NCBI GenBank assembly: GCA_002690705.1
Contig: NZFO01000011.1
Coordinates: forward strand, 185,062 to 249,061
Length of the DNA stretch: 64,000 bases
Source of the DNA: Magnetovibrio sp.
GTDB taxonomy: Bacteria; Pseudomonadota; Alphaproteobacteria; Rhodospirillales; Casp-alpha2
Direction of reading: 5' to 3'
This document shows positions 45,376-55,104 of the stretch, one piece after another. Every line of letters begins with the position of its first letter. Positions within the stretch are counted from its first letter, which is position 1. The translations under genes were made by a program, and so were the position numbers. The notes beneath the pieces are model-generated. The model was given only the letters and a program-made list of their open reading frames with translations, searched no databases and was not told where the DNA came from.

Positions 45376-45999
45376 ATGAGAGCTTTTAAAAGCTTAACTG
45401 GTATTGCCGCACCCCTATTTCGAGCTAATATAAATACCGATATAATCATTCCGATGCAGCATCTGGTCGGCACTGATCGGGTTACCATGGGGTTCAATGT
45501 ATTTGCGCCTTGGCGTTATGAGAACGTTGATGGCTCGCGTTGTGAAAACCCTAATTTTATTTTGAATCAAAGGCCCTTTCGTCAATCAAGCATTCTAATT
45601 GCAGGGCCAAACTTTGCCTGTGGTAGTTCGAGAGAAGGAGCTGTTTGGGCATTACATAGCTTTGGGTTTAGGGTGGTGATCGCCCCCAGTTTTGGTGGCA
45701 TATTCGCAAATAACTGCTATCAATCAGGTGTGTTGCCTATTGTATTAAAGGAGGAGCTTGTTGCGGCCCTCGCTCGCCAAGCAGAGGCTGCACCTCATAC
45801 TGCAACTTTTACCGTTGATTTAAAAAGTTGTCTTATAGAGCCTCCTCAGGGTGAGGCGATAAAATTCGAGGTCGAGGCATTCAGACGAATAGCTCTTCTC
45901 AAAGGACTGGACGATCTGGGTATGATCAAAAGCCGGCTTTTAGAAATTGAAAAGTATAGAAATTTAGATTGTGAAGTTCGGCCATGGATATATTTGTGA
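45376..45999 (+). CDS. leuD: 3-isopropylmalate dehydratase small subunit
   Basis: LeuD supplies the swivelling domain that completes the LeuCD active site. The 207-residue protein has NINTDIIIPMQHLV, GFNVFAPWRYE, the substrate loop NFACGSSREGAVWAL, and ASFGGIF-like PSFGGIFANNC. Length is normal. It forms an operon with leuC and ubiX. No leuB was seen in the window, as the dehydrogenase at 37997 looks like the tartrate/malate type. Confidence 0.9.
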   Translation: MRAFKSLTGIAAPLFRANINTDIIIPMQHLVGTDRVTMGFNVFAPWRYENVDGSRCENPNFILNQRPFRQSSILIAGPNFACGSSREGAVWALHSFGFRVVIAPSFGGIFANNCYQSGVLPIVLKEELVAALARQAEAAPHTATFTVDLKSCLIEPPQGEAIKFEVEAFRRIALLKGLDDLGMIKSRLLEIEKYRNLDCEVRPWIYL

Positions 46000-46300
46000 G
46001 GCTAACATTTCCTATTGTGACTGTAGTGATGAAGATATCCTGTAAGTTAGGTAGAGGTTGGGTGTAAGGCGGTTGGCATGTAATTTGGGCAATGTTGGCC
46101 TGACCGCATCTTTTAATGGCTGCTGGTCACCAGCTAGGTTACGGCCGCCCCAGACGGTTCATTCAGTTTAGGGCAAAAATTGGTAGCAAGGATTACAATC
46201 AAGTTTGAGCTTACAATAGTTTATTTCGCTCTTTATTAAACCGACATGCTTTGCAATGTAAAATATCAGTATTTTAACTTAGGGTGATGAGGCAATTGGT
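46000..46300. other. Intergenic stretch before the histidine kinase gene
   Basis: There is no gene here. A perfect short palindrome GCTGGTCACCAGC lies near 46123-46135, possibly an operator or a weak hairpin. No promoter pair was convincing. Confidence 0.35.
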
Positions 46301-47425
46301 TTGATCATTAATCAGTCGCATAAAAAAGATGAGGTTGTATTGGCGCAATTTATAGAAAATGTGCCTTACGCGATTTTCCGTTTGGCGTCAACAGGTAACT
46401 TACTTATTGCCAACTCGGCAATGGTTATCATGTTGGGCTATGACAATGTAGGAGATTTCAAAGCTCAAAACCCGGATCTTGAACATCAATTTTTTGAAAA
46501 TTGTGACCAGTGGCAGGACATAGTCAAGAGATTAGAGTCAGAGGATCAAATTTCTGGATTTCACGTTGAGTGGCGTCGCAAAGATAAAAAAAAAATATGG
46601 GTCTCTCTCAACTTAAAAGGTGTCCGGGTGTCCGGTGGCGAACTTGTCATTGAAGGCGCTGCCGTTGAGCTTACAAATCAGTATCATGAAATAAAAGCGC
46701 TCGCAGATGCAAAGGAAGCGGCGGAAGTTTCTAGTCGCGCAAAAAATAAATTTCTGGCGTATATGTCCCATGAGCTAAGAACACCGCTAAACTGCATCGT
46801 TGGCTTTTCGGCAATTCTAATGAAAGAGATGTTTGGTCCTTTAGGAGCTGAGAGTTATAAGAGGTACTCATACGATATCCATTCGGCTGGCAGCCATATG
46901 GTCGCATTGATCAGTGATATCATGGATATTTCAAAAATTGAGGCCGGTGAATATTCTTTGTCACTCTCTAAAGTTGATGTAGGTGCGCTTGTGCTCTCGA
47001 GTGTGGAGATGATCCGCGATACAGCGGATCGAAACAGGGTAATTATTTTATGTGAATTTGATGAATATTTACCGGAGCTTGAGGCGGATAAATTGCGTCT
47101 AAAGCAAATTCTGCTCAATTTATTATCTAACGCAGTAAAATTTAGTTCCCCCGGTGGGCAGGTATTCGCGCGCGCCGGTTTTGAGATTAGTGGCGGGGTA
47201 ACTATTGAGGTAGAGGATAATGGCGTTGGGATTGACCCTAAGGAACTTCAAAGAGTCCAATTACCGTTTGAGCAAGCTCGTCAATGCCCATCAAGTACTG
47301 GCGAGGGAGCAGGTCTTGGGCTGTATTTTAGTAAACAGTTTGCAGCCTTACATGGCGCAGAGTTCTCGATCGAGAGTGAATTGGGTATAGGCACGCGAGT
47401 AAGGATTTACTTCCCAGCTAATTGA
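46301..47425 (+). CDS. Soluble PAS-domain sensor histidine kinase (orphan)
   Basis: This 374-residue kinase has an N-terminal PAS domain (about 14-125: ENVPYAIFRLASTGNLLIANSAM), a HisKA dimerisation domain with the phosphoacceptor His 157 in AYMSHELRTPLN, and an HATPase_c domain (N-box NLLSNAVKFS, G1 DNGVGI, G2 GAGLGLY). No membrane segment is present, so it senses a cytoplasmic signal. The start is TTG at 46301 with GATGAGG upstream. No response regulator is adjacent, so its partner is elsewhere. Confidence 0.88.
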   Translation: MIINQSHKKDEVVLAQFIENVPYAIFRLASTGNLLIANSAMVIMLGYDNVGDFKAQNPDLEHQFFENCDQWQDIVKRLESEDQISGFHVEWRRKDKKKIWVSLNLKGVRVSGGELVIEGAAVELTNQYHEIKALADAKEAAEVSSRAKNKFLAYMSHELRTPLNCIVGFSAILMKEMFGPLGAESYKRYSYDIHSAGSHMVALISDIMDISKIEAGEYSLSLSKVDVGALVLSSVEMIRDTADRNRVIILCEFDEYLPELEADKLRLKQILLNLLSNAVKFSSPGGQVFARAGFEISGGVTIEVEDNGVGIDPKELQRVQLPFEQARQCPSSTGEGAGLGLYFSKQFAALHGAEFSIESELGIGTRVRIYFPAN

Positions 47426-47452
47426 GGCACAGCAATGTTCTATTAGGGTGGC

Positions 47453-48577
47453 CTAGTCGATTGCGTTCATAAATGTTTTGAGAACACTCGAGACTTTATT
47501 GCCGTCAACCCATCGAGCTACGATAAGTATGTCGCTGTCGGGCGCAATCCAAATTATATTGACACCCGCTCCAAGCGCTGCATAAGAATTTTCTGCAAGA
47601 CCCGGCCAGTGACTCCCATGTGTATTCAACCACCATAAGTACCCGTAATTGTTGCGGATTAGGCACGGTGAGCGAAGGGCATCACACCAGCCTTTAGGTA
47701 ACAAATTTTGCCCCCCCCAAACGCCACGGCGATGCACTAGTAATCCGAACCTAGCATGATCAAATGTGGATATTTGAATGCCTCCACCCCAGTGAGTTCC
47801 GCCGGGAACAGATTGCATCTGCTCGCCATCTATATCTACCCAAGAATTCTCATAACCGTGCCAGGACCAAGTGTCGGATGCGCCGATTGGTGCCATTACG
47901 CGCTCACGTAAAACATCAGACAATGGCCGTTTAAAAAGGGATAAAAGGGCAAGGCCGAGTAAATTAACCCGTACGTCGTTGTATTCCCAAAAAGTTCCGG
48001 GTTTTTGAAGCTTTCGCTTAGAGCCTTTCCTAGTATTTATAGACCCCGGTCCTACCTCACGGAAATGATCCACTTGATCTGGTTTATCGAATAGTGTTCC
48101 CTCCCACTCACTTGTTTGATGCAAGAGGTGTTCCCACGTAATCCCTCGGTTTTGGTCTGAGCGGAAATAGGAACTTACAGGTTTATCCCTCAGTGTCGTG
48201 GCAACAGGGGTATCAACACTATCGATTAAACCATCTTGAACTGCGATACCAGTAAGTACAGAGAAGTAACTTTTTGCGATTGAAAACGTCATGTCAACCC
48301 GAGTTGGGTCTCCCCATTTGGCGGCAATATAGCCCTTATAAACTAATAGTCCTGATGGTCCACCGCGCGGTTTAAGTGGGCCAAGAATCCGATTCCACGG
48401 TTCTGGCTCTATATCAGTTAAGCCGGGGATGTTATTGGCTGCCCCTAGGTCATAGGGCCATAGAGTCTCGGAGTTCAATGCTAAATTTATAGCGTCGTTT
48501 AGTAGATTTTCATTAAAGCCTGCATCCGCAGGCGATATTTCTGACCAATCATTGTTTGTGCCAGGTATGTAGGTCAT
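47453..48577 (-). CDS. Serine hydrolase of the beta-lactamase/class C family
   Basis: This is a 374-residue penicillin-binding-like hydrolase. The nucleophile motif SxxK is Ser 99-Ile-Ala-Lys 102, the Tyr motif YND lies in WEYNDVRVN, and HWGGGIQIS is in the third-motif region. No signal peptide is visible, so it may act in the cytoplasm as an esterase rather than on peptidoglycan. The frame opens at 48685, but ATG 48577 follows AAGGAGGG with ideal spacing. It is divergent from the MmgE/PrpD gene. Confidence 0.82.
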   Translation of the reverse strand: MTYIPGTNNDWSEISPADAGFNENLLNDAINLALNSETLWPYDLGAANNIPGLTDIEPEPWNRILGPLKPRGGPSGLLVYKGYIAAKWGDPTRVDMTFSIAKSYFSVLTGIAVQDGLIDSVDTPVATTLRDKPVSSYFRSDQNRGITWEHLLHQTSEWEGTLFDKPDQVDHFREVGPGSINTRKGSKRKLQKPGTFWEYNDVRVNLLGLALLSLFKRPLSDVLRERVMAPIGASDTWSWHGYENSWVDIDGEQMQSVPGGTHWGGGIQISTFDHARFGLLVHRRGVWGGQNLLPKGWCDALRSPCLIRNNYGYLWWLNTHGSHWPGLAENSYAALGAGVNIIWIAPDSDILIVARWVDGNKVSSVLKTFMNAID

Positions 48578-48781
48578 ATATCCCTCCTTTGGCATTTGGT
48601 GATAGCGAAGGTACGATGAATAAATGTTTGTATTTCCACCAAACTGATAAGACTTTGAATGGCCTCGGACTTCTGTAATCCGCAAAAGCTGGAGTTACGT
48701 GATTATAACAGGTCGGACCCTACAAATTGTCTGATACGCTTGCGACTGTCAAACTGACTACATTAGTTGAGAGGAATTAAA

Positions 48782-50116
48782 ATGATAGCAGGATATTTGG
48801 GGGGTTATGCAGCTGATCTAATAAATGTAGATTTCCCTAAGGAGGTAATACATTCAACAAAAAGGTGCATTCTTGACACGTTTGCAGCAACCATATGTGG
48901 CGCGGTCCATCAGCCAGCTCAGTTGATGCGAGAGGCCTTGGAAGAGGAACTTGGTCATGGTTCGTCAACACTCATACCGGATGGACGTAAGGCACCCATG
49001 CGGACGGCCGCCATGATAAATGGCTCTGCGGCTCATGCAATGGAGGTTGATGATATCTTTCGCGAGGGCGTATATCATCCGGGGCCGCCAGTAATTTCTG
49101 CCGCTTTGGCGGCATGTCAAGGGTTAGGTCGGAACGGAGAACGATTTTTGAGGGCTGTCGTTGCAGGTTATGAGATATCCAATAGGGTCGCCGCAGCCAT
49201 GCAACCGGCACATTATGACTTTTGGCACACTACTGGTACCGTAGGAACTGTTGGCTCCGCTGCAGCAGTCTCGGTAGCGTTAGGTTTAAATCGCGCGCAA
49301 AGCAAACATGCTCTCGCTAATTCGGTAACTATGGCGGCTGCGTTGCAACAAGCTTTTGCCACTGACTCAATGGGAAAGCCTTTGCATGCGGGGCATGCGG
49401 CGGAAGCGGGAATGACCTCGGCTATCTTGGCCGGGAAGGGTATGACCGGTGCTGATGGCATGTTTGAAGGCGCGCGTGGTTTTGGAAAAGCTATGGGGCG
49501 AAATGTTGATTGGCATGCACTGGTCGACTCGTTAGAGACTGAGTATACTATTTGTCGGATGACCCAGAAAAATCATACTTGTTGCGGGCATACTTTTGCC
49601 GCGATAGATGCAGTATTAATGCTGGCTAAAGCCCACGAACTATCACCTGATGACATCTCAGAAATAACGGTTGGAACTTATGCTAAGGGCGTGGAGATTT
49701 GTGGTAATCCCGACCCCCAAACGGTCTACCAAGCAAAATTTAGTATAGCATATGTTATAAGTGCTGCTTTGATTTTGGGCAGGGTGCGGTTTGCCGCTTT
49801 TAAGGAGAATCTTCTGCATGATAGCAAAATGAGGGCAACAATGGCTAAAGTCCGTTGTTACGTGGACGAGGAAGCAGAGGCGGCATTTCCGAATCGGCGA
49901 TCGGCAATTGTCAGAATTAGGACGCATGCGAATAAGGTTTTTAAGCATCACGCGGTAACTCGAAAAGGAGATCCGGATAACCCTCTGTCAGATGCCGAGC
50001 TGGAGGAGAAGTTTAGAGAATTTTCCGCTCCAGTGATTGGTGATAGCGCTGTTGAAAAGCTCCGTCAGGCTGTTTGGAGCATAGACGTAAATGAGAATCT
50101 TCGAAATATTTTTTAA
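48782..50116 (+). CDS. MmgE/PrpD family protein
   Basis: This 444-residue member of the MmgE/PrpD family includes 2-methylcitrate dehydratase PrpD and iminodisuccinate epimerase. Conserved segments are ILDTFAATICGA, NGSAAHAMEVDDI, HPGPPVISAALA, HTTGTVGTVGSAAA, GKPLHAGHAAEAG and NHTCCGHTFAAIDA. The propionate link (prpE at the left edge) is 47 kb away, so methylcitrate use is not supported here. ATG 48782 follows GAGAGG. Substrate unknown. Confidence 0.85.
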   Translation: MIAGYLGGYAADLINVDFPKEVIHSTKRCILDTFAATICGAVHQPAQLMREALEEELGHGSSTLIPDGRKAPMRTAAMINGSAAHAMEVDDIFREGVYHPGPPVISAALAACQGLGRNGERFLRAVVAGYEISNRVAAAMQPAHYDFWHTTGTVGTVGSAAAVSVALGLNRAQSKHALANSVTMAAALQQAFATDSMGKPLHAGHAAEAGMTSAILAGKGMTGADGMFEGARGFGKAMGRNVDWHALVDSLETEYTICRMTQKNHTCCGHTFAAIDAVLMLAKAHELSPDDISEITVGTYAKGVEICGNPDPQTVYQAKFSIAYVISAALILGRVRFAAFKENLLHDSKMRATMAKVRCYVDEEAEAAFPNRRSAIVRIRTHANKVFKHHAVTRKGDPDNPLSDAELEEKFREFSAPVIGDSAVEKLRQAVWSIDVNENLRNIF

Positions 50117-50464
50117 GTATGATAATCAGAGCGTTTTGTTCAGCCCCCTTGCCTTGGGGAGCGAGTAAGTAGACAACACTTCTTTCTGTAAGCTCTGCCG
50201 ATATGCAATAAGGCTGTACAAGCAGGATCATAAGCCCGTGGATTTGGACAATTTGGCTTATCCTCTGAACTGATCAATCATGGAAGTGGTAGATCACGTA
50301 TTTTGTAGTGACAATTAACTAAGAAGGCTGATTTGGTGAGATCAGCCGAGCCAGAAAACAATTTTTAGAACGGCTCAGCCAAGGGCGTGGGTTCGTGGGC
50401 TATGTGAAAAAACTTTTAAATCAACTAACGTCTATAATTTTTGTGGTTCCAGTAATTTTTGATG
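50117..50464. other. Intergenic stretch after the MmgE/PrpD gene
   Basis: There is no gene on either strand. GCCGAGCC near 50345 and GGCTC near 50372 form a weak inverted repeat. Nothing else was recognised. Confidence 0.35.
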
Positions 50465-50947
50465 TCAACGGTTCGTTTTTCCATCGGTTGATTTATTACC
50501 ACATACTCCTCTGGTCCGCTGGAGGGGATCTGCTTCAAGTAATTCCCGAATATCCTCAGGAATCAAAATTGTTTCGCGGGTTTTTGGCATAAAATAAATA
50601 TTTACGCATTCTGCCGTTGCCTTGCACTCACCATTTAAAAACAAACCATACCCCGTCGTCATGGACTTTTTTCCAAGCTTTAAAATACGCGAACCGACTT
50701 TCATAATGCCGGGGAAATGTGCCTCATTTCGAAAATTAATGACAATTCTTGCCAAGATAAAATCGATGCCTTGATGACGTTCTGGGGAGAGCAAGCCGCC
50801 AAGAAACGCAATGCGTCCTATTTCGATATACTCAGGGTAAGTGCAGTTGTTAATGTGTCCTAATTCATCCTGATCACAGTAGCGAATGGTAACCTCGGTC
50901 CAAAAGGCAAAGGACTCTCTATCCGTTAGGTTAATAATGTCATCCAT
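50465..50947 (-). CDS. Hotdog-fold acyl-CoA thioesterase (4HBT family), third copy
   Basis: This 160-residue hotdog protein has the catalytic loop RYCDQDELGHINN, then YPEYIEIGRIAFLGGL and ILKLGKKSMTTGYGLF. The C-terminus is charged and less conserved. It is 12 bases after the enoyl-CoA hydratase gene on the same strand, so the two probably work together on one acyl-CoA intermediate. AGGAG lies about 10 bases before the ATG. Substrate unknown. Confidence 0.85.
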   Translation of the reverse strand: MDDIINLTDRESFAFWTEVTIRYCDQDELGHINNCTYPEYIEIGRIAFLGGLLSPERHQGIDFILARIVINFRNEAHFPGIMKVGSRILKLGKKSMTTGYGLFLNGECKATAECVNIYFMPKTRETILIPEDIRELLEADPLQRTRGVCGNKSTDGKTNR

Positions 50948-50959
50948 ATAAAGGTACTC

Positions 50960-51754
50960 CTATTTGCCTTGAAAATTTGGATGGCGTTTTTCGGTGAATG
51001 CCAGTCGCCCCTCGTTAATGTCATAACTGGCATTGCACGCATCGACGAGGGTTTGGCAAAAGGCTACGTCGCGATGGTTGATATCTTTGGCGGCTTCAAT
51101 CGCGATTAACTTGCCAGCTTTGACTGAGAGCGGTGCGTTGGCGGCAATTTCAGTTGCGTAGCAGGCTACCACCGAATCAAGTTCTTCTGAGGGTACAACT
51201 TGATTAACCAGGCCCCAGCGCAAAGCATCATTGGCTGAATATGCACGTCCTGTAAGTAACATCTCCTTCGTAAACTTTAGTCCGACATTTTTAACCAGCA
51301 AGACCGTGTCGTTTAGTTTGTAACCCAAACCTAATTTAGCTGGGGGAACTGTAAAATTAGAGGAATTTGATGCAACTTGGATATCGCATAACTGGGTTAA
51401 TTCCAGTCCTCCCCCTACACAACTGCCCTCAATTCGTGCGATGACTGGTTTCGAAGTAGCGCGAATAGCAGCATAAGTAATCTCGGTAGTTTTATCATAT
51501 TTCTCAATTTGAGAGGGGGTCGAGCGTAGTTTTGAGAATTCAGATATGTCGTTGCCGGCACAGAAACATTTGTCTCCAGCTCCCGCTAAAATAATTACGC
51601 GTACTTTTGGGTTGGAATCAAAAGCGATGAAAAGATCACCGAGATATTGCCACATACTGAGGGTCATGGCGTTTCTTTTTTCGGGGCGGTTAATTGTTAT
51701 GCGGGCAATTCCAGTTTTTAAGTCAGTTAAAATTAATGTGCTTAAGTCGGGCAT
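50960..51754 (-). CDS. Enoyl-CoA hydratase/isomerase family protein
   Basis: This is a 264-residue crotonase-fold enzyme. The oxyanion holes are in CFCAGNDISEF and RIEGSCVGGGLELTQLCD. The N-terminal ITINRPEKRNAM is typical. The catalytic Glu of true hydratases aligns near PPAKLGLGYKL, which lacks a clear Glu, so the reaction could be isomerisation, hydrolysis or decarboxylation. ATG 51754 is chosen from TTGGAGTT upstream, over an in-frame start at 51790. Confidence 0.83.
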   Translation of the reverse strand: MPDLSTLILTDLKTGIARITINRPEKRNAMTLSMWQYLGDLFIAFDSNPKVRVIILAGAGDKCFCAGNDISEFSKLRSTPSQIEKYDKTTEITYAAIRATSKPVIARIEGSCVGGGLELTQLCDIQVASNSSNFTVPPAKLGLGYKLNDTVLLVKNVGLKFTKEMLLTGRAYSANDALRWGLVNQVVPSEELDSVVACYATEIAANAPLSVKAGKLIAIEAAKDINHRDVAFCQTLVDACNASYDINEGRLAFTEKRHPNFQGK

Positions 51755-51976
51755 ATTTAACTCCAATTTTTTACTGACTTGATAGAACAAACGCGCTTGC
51801 TAAAGATACTGCATAATTAGACTATTATTGCGATGGCGTGGGCTCAGTTAATTAAGAAGGACACCTGTAATTATGTGTGAGACTCGTATTAAGTGCAATG
51901 GGCGTAAAACTAATAAGATCGGAATGAATATTGCACCCAAGCCTTATGCGATCCTGCTCATAGGCGAGGGGGTATT

Positions 51977-53311
51977 ATGGTGAAAAACATTCACCCCGGG
52001 ACTCAAATGAAAACTGAGCTGCCTCTGACGGCTTCCGAGGCCTTGTGCGCAATGGAGCAAAATAAAATCTCCAGCGCCAGATATACTCAGGCGTGTATCG
52101 AGCGGATCAAGTCATTCGATGGAAAGGTACAAGCGTGGGCCCATTTCGATGGTGCGAGGGCTTTGGCACAAGCAGAGGCGTTAGATAAAATGAGCAAGAA
52201 TATTGGTCCTTTGCATGGGGTGCCGATCGGCCTGAAAGATATTATTAATACGAGAGATATGCCGACAGCTTGCGGGTCAGATTTGTTTTCAGGCCGGAGG
52301 CCTGAAAACGATGCAACTGTTGTCAGACTATTGCGTGATGCTGGGGCAATCATTATGGGTAAAACGGTAACAACCGAATTTGCTTTGTCTGGCGCGGGCG
52401 CTACCCGAAACCCCTGCGATCTCTCGCGGACGCCAGGCGGCTCGTCGAGCGGTTCAGCAGCAGCAGTTGCCTGTGGCATGGTCCCGCTGAGTATTGGCTC
52501 ACAAACTGGTGGATCTATGTTGCGACCAGCATCTTACTGTGGGATTTATGGATTTAAACCGACGTTTGGCTCAATTTCCCGTGCGGGTGTATTTATTCTT
52601 TCGCGTCGATTAGATCATCTGGGTATTTATGCGCGTTGCTTAGAAGACTTAGCGCTGGTGGCTGATGTTTTGATGATGCATGATCCCGCAGATACGGAAT
52701 CACATTATAATTCGAAACAAATGCTTTGTGATGCGATGTTGGAAAAGGCCCAAAATCCAAGGATAGGAATATATAAAGGCGAAGCATGGACAAGTTTAGA
52801 GGATGGGACTGAGAACTTATTCAACATGACTGCAGAGAAGCTTGGGGCTCGTGCAGTACTGGTTCCGGAAGAGGCTGTGGATGCACTCAGTTTGCATATC
52901 ACAATTATGAACGCTAGTGCGACCGCTAATCTGGGTTGTTTCGTTAATGAGACGAACAAAATACTCCCTGAAACATTAAAAAGAGTATCTGCAGGAATGA
53001 GCATATCCGCTGCTCAATACGTAAATGCTATTGACCGTGCAGCAGTGGTGACGAGTGCACTAAATCAGATTTTCGATGATGTCGATGTGTTATTAACGCC
53101 TGCCGCCACTGGTGAAGCTCCAATTGGTATTAAATATACGGGCAACCCCGTAATGCAGAAAACTTGGACTTTAGCTGGAATGCCAACAATAAGCTTGCCG
53201 GTTATGAAAGGCCCAAATGGGCTACCAATAGGTCTCCAGGTTATCGGCCAGTATGGACATGATGCCGAATTACTGCGCCACGCAGCATGGATAGAGCGGG
53301 AGCTGACGTGA
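51977..53311 (+). CDS. Amidase signature family enzyme
   Basis: This is a 444-residue amidase. The catalytic triad is visible: Lys 87 in GLKDI, the cis-Ser in GGSSSGSAAA (about 154-163), and nucleophile Ser 180 in GSQTGGSM. It hydrolyses an amide to acid and ammonia, with the substrate unknown. It could feed ammonia release together with the adjacent M20 hydrolase, whose original GTG start overlaps this stop codon (GTGA). That hydrolase is broken. Confidence 0.88.
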   Translation: MVKNIHPGTQMKTELPLTASEALCAMEQNKISSARYTQACIERIKSFDGKVQAWAHFDGARALAQAEALDKMSKNIGPLHGVPIGLKDIINTRDMPTACGSDLFSGRRPENDATVVRLLRDAGAIIMGKTVTTEFALSGAGATRNPCDLSRTPGGSSSGSAAAVACGMVPLSIGSQTGGSMLRPASYCGIYGFKPTFGSISRAGVFILSRRLDHLGIYARCLEDLALVADVLMMHDPADTESHYNSKQMLCDAMLEKAQNPRIGIYKGEAWTSLEDGTENLFNMTAEKLGARAVLVPEEAVDALSLHITIMNASATANLGCFVNETNKILPETLKRVSAGMSISAAQYVNAIDRAAVVTSALNQIFDDVDVLLTPAATGEAPIGIKYTGNPVMQKTWTLAGMPTISLPVMKGPNGLPIGLQVIGQYGHDAELLRHAAWIERELT

Positions 53312-54532
53312 AAATTAATTGTGACCGGCAATGGTAAAGCCATATGGCAATGGCAGAGATCGGGCGTACTACTGCTGGGGGCGTTTGTCGTTTAGCACTG
53401 ACGAATGAAGATAGAGAGTCTCGTGATCTTTTTGTGCGCTGGGCTGAGGAAGCGGGGTGTGCGGTGCGGGTTGATGCTGGAGGTAATATATTCGCAAGAC
53501 GAGCAGGTTCTAGCGCCCTTGCACCCCCCGTGATGACGGGTAGTCATCTGGATACGCAGCCTTTAGGTGGACGCTTTGATGGTTCATACGGGGTACTTGC
53601 TGGGCTTGAAGTTGTGCGTGCGCTTAACGATGCAGATATCGAGACCAAATCTCCAATAGATGTGGTGGTATGGACGGATGAGGAGGGATGTCGGTTTTCA
53701 TCTAAAACAATGGGATCCATGATTTTTTCGGGGTTGATTAGTTTGGAAAATGTGCTGAGTGCTCTAGACCCTGATGGTAAAAGTTTTGGCGATGAATTAT
53801 CAAACATCGGTTATGCTGGGTCGGAGGTATGTGGCGGATACCCGATAAAAGCTTATTTCGAAAACCATATTGAACAAGGGCCTATATTGGAGCGAGCCAA
53901 AGTACCAGTTGGTGCCGTCATCGGTGCGCAGGGACAACGTGGTTTTTTTAATAACCGTCACGGGAGAGGAGGGACACGCGGGAAGTGTTCCGATGGAACA
54001 GCGCAAAGATGCATTTCTTGGTGCAGCTCGTATGACGGATGCCATAAGCCGAGCAACTCTGGATTTTGACCCAATACCCGTGGCGACGGTAGCTCATATC
54101 CGCGTGCGGCCTAACTCTCGCAATACGATCTCAGGTGAAACTATGTTTACCATTGATAGCCGCCACCCAGACGCAGATGTATTACTTGAGCTTGAGCATG
54201 CTATGATTGGGGCTTGTGAACAAATTGCAAAAGAGAGCGGTCTATCTTTTCATTATAAACATACAACCATTGCCGCACCTGTCAGCTTTAATGAGGGATG
54301 TATAAAAGCTATTCGCAAAGCCGCTAAAAATCGAAACATCCCATGTATAGATGTCTACTCAGGTGCTGGACATGACGCGTGTAAATTGGCTCAAATTACG
54401 CCGACGGGCATGATATTCGTTCCTTGTGAACATGATATTAGTCACAACGAGCGGGAGAATGCGTGCCCAGAGGATCTTGCAGCAGGAACGCAAGTTCTTA
54501 TGGACGTGATGATTGATGCCGCCAATAGGTGA
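53308..54532 (+). pseudogene. M20-family amidohydrolase (hydantoinase/carbamoylase type) with stop and frameshift
   Basis: The gene likely began at GTG 53308 (KINCDRQW), but codon 10 is TAA (53335-53337). A second start at ATG 53344 continues MAMAEIGRTTAGGVCRLALT with the metal motifs TGSHLDTQ, GRFDGSYGVLAGLEV and WTDEEGCRF. Near 53943 the frame slips at a run of seven T. Six T would give RGFLITVTGEEGHAGSVPM and the rest to 54532 (RHPDADVLLELE, YSGAGHDA, PCEHDISHNERE). Two lesions suggest a pseudogene, though the ATG and a slippage event could rescue activity. Homopolymer error is possible for the second. Confidence 0.75.
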
Positions 54533-55104
54533 CTTTTTCTGTGTTCTTCATCTTTTTGAGGGCCAAAGAGATTATTCCTCCCGTTAGTGCGGGTTGCTGG
54601 CTCTGTTTAGTTAAATTGGTGTTGCCATAAGTGAATAGTGTGGCTGTGATCGAAGCTTAGATTATGGTTGAGGTATTTTATGAAATTAGGTTTTTGAGAT
54701 AGATTAGCATGCCAATACTAAACGATGTAGCGAGGATTGATACGACTACGTAGTATGTATATTTAGCTGTTCTAAAGTTATTATGGAGGAGAAAAACCCT
54801 CCAATATGAGGAAAAAGCCAAAGCCACTTACAGTCACAAAGTGTCAATTATCATAAAAGCACAGAGCCTTATACCAAGGCTAATACGCGACCGAAGCGCC
54901 AGAGAAGAAAAGATAACAGAGCATGATTGGGTCAAAAAATAAATGGGTGAGCGTGTGATGACACTTCGCGCTGATCAAAAGCAAAACTTGCGTTTCCGAG
55001 TAAAGAGATGGGAGCGAAAATTAGTAATACTAGCATGCGAGGTTGCGCCCGAATCAGTGGAAAAGGGTCAGAACTGGGATGAGCCAGCTAAGCATGGTAA
55101 GCCC
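54533..55104. other. Intergenic stretch with one candidate small membrane protein
   Basis: No annotated-type gene is present. On the minus strand, a GTG-started frame of 49 codons (54827 down to 54678) encodes a product with a hydrophobic segment YYVVVSILATSFSIGMLIYL. No strong ribosome site precedes it. A plus-strand frame at 54943-55149 overlaps the regulator gene and looks like chance. Confidence 0.3.
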
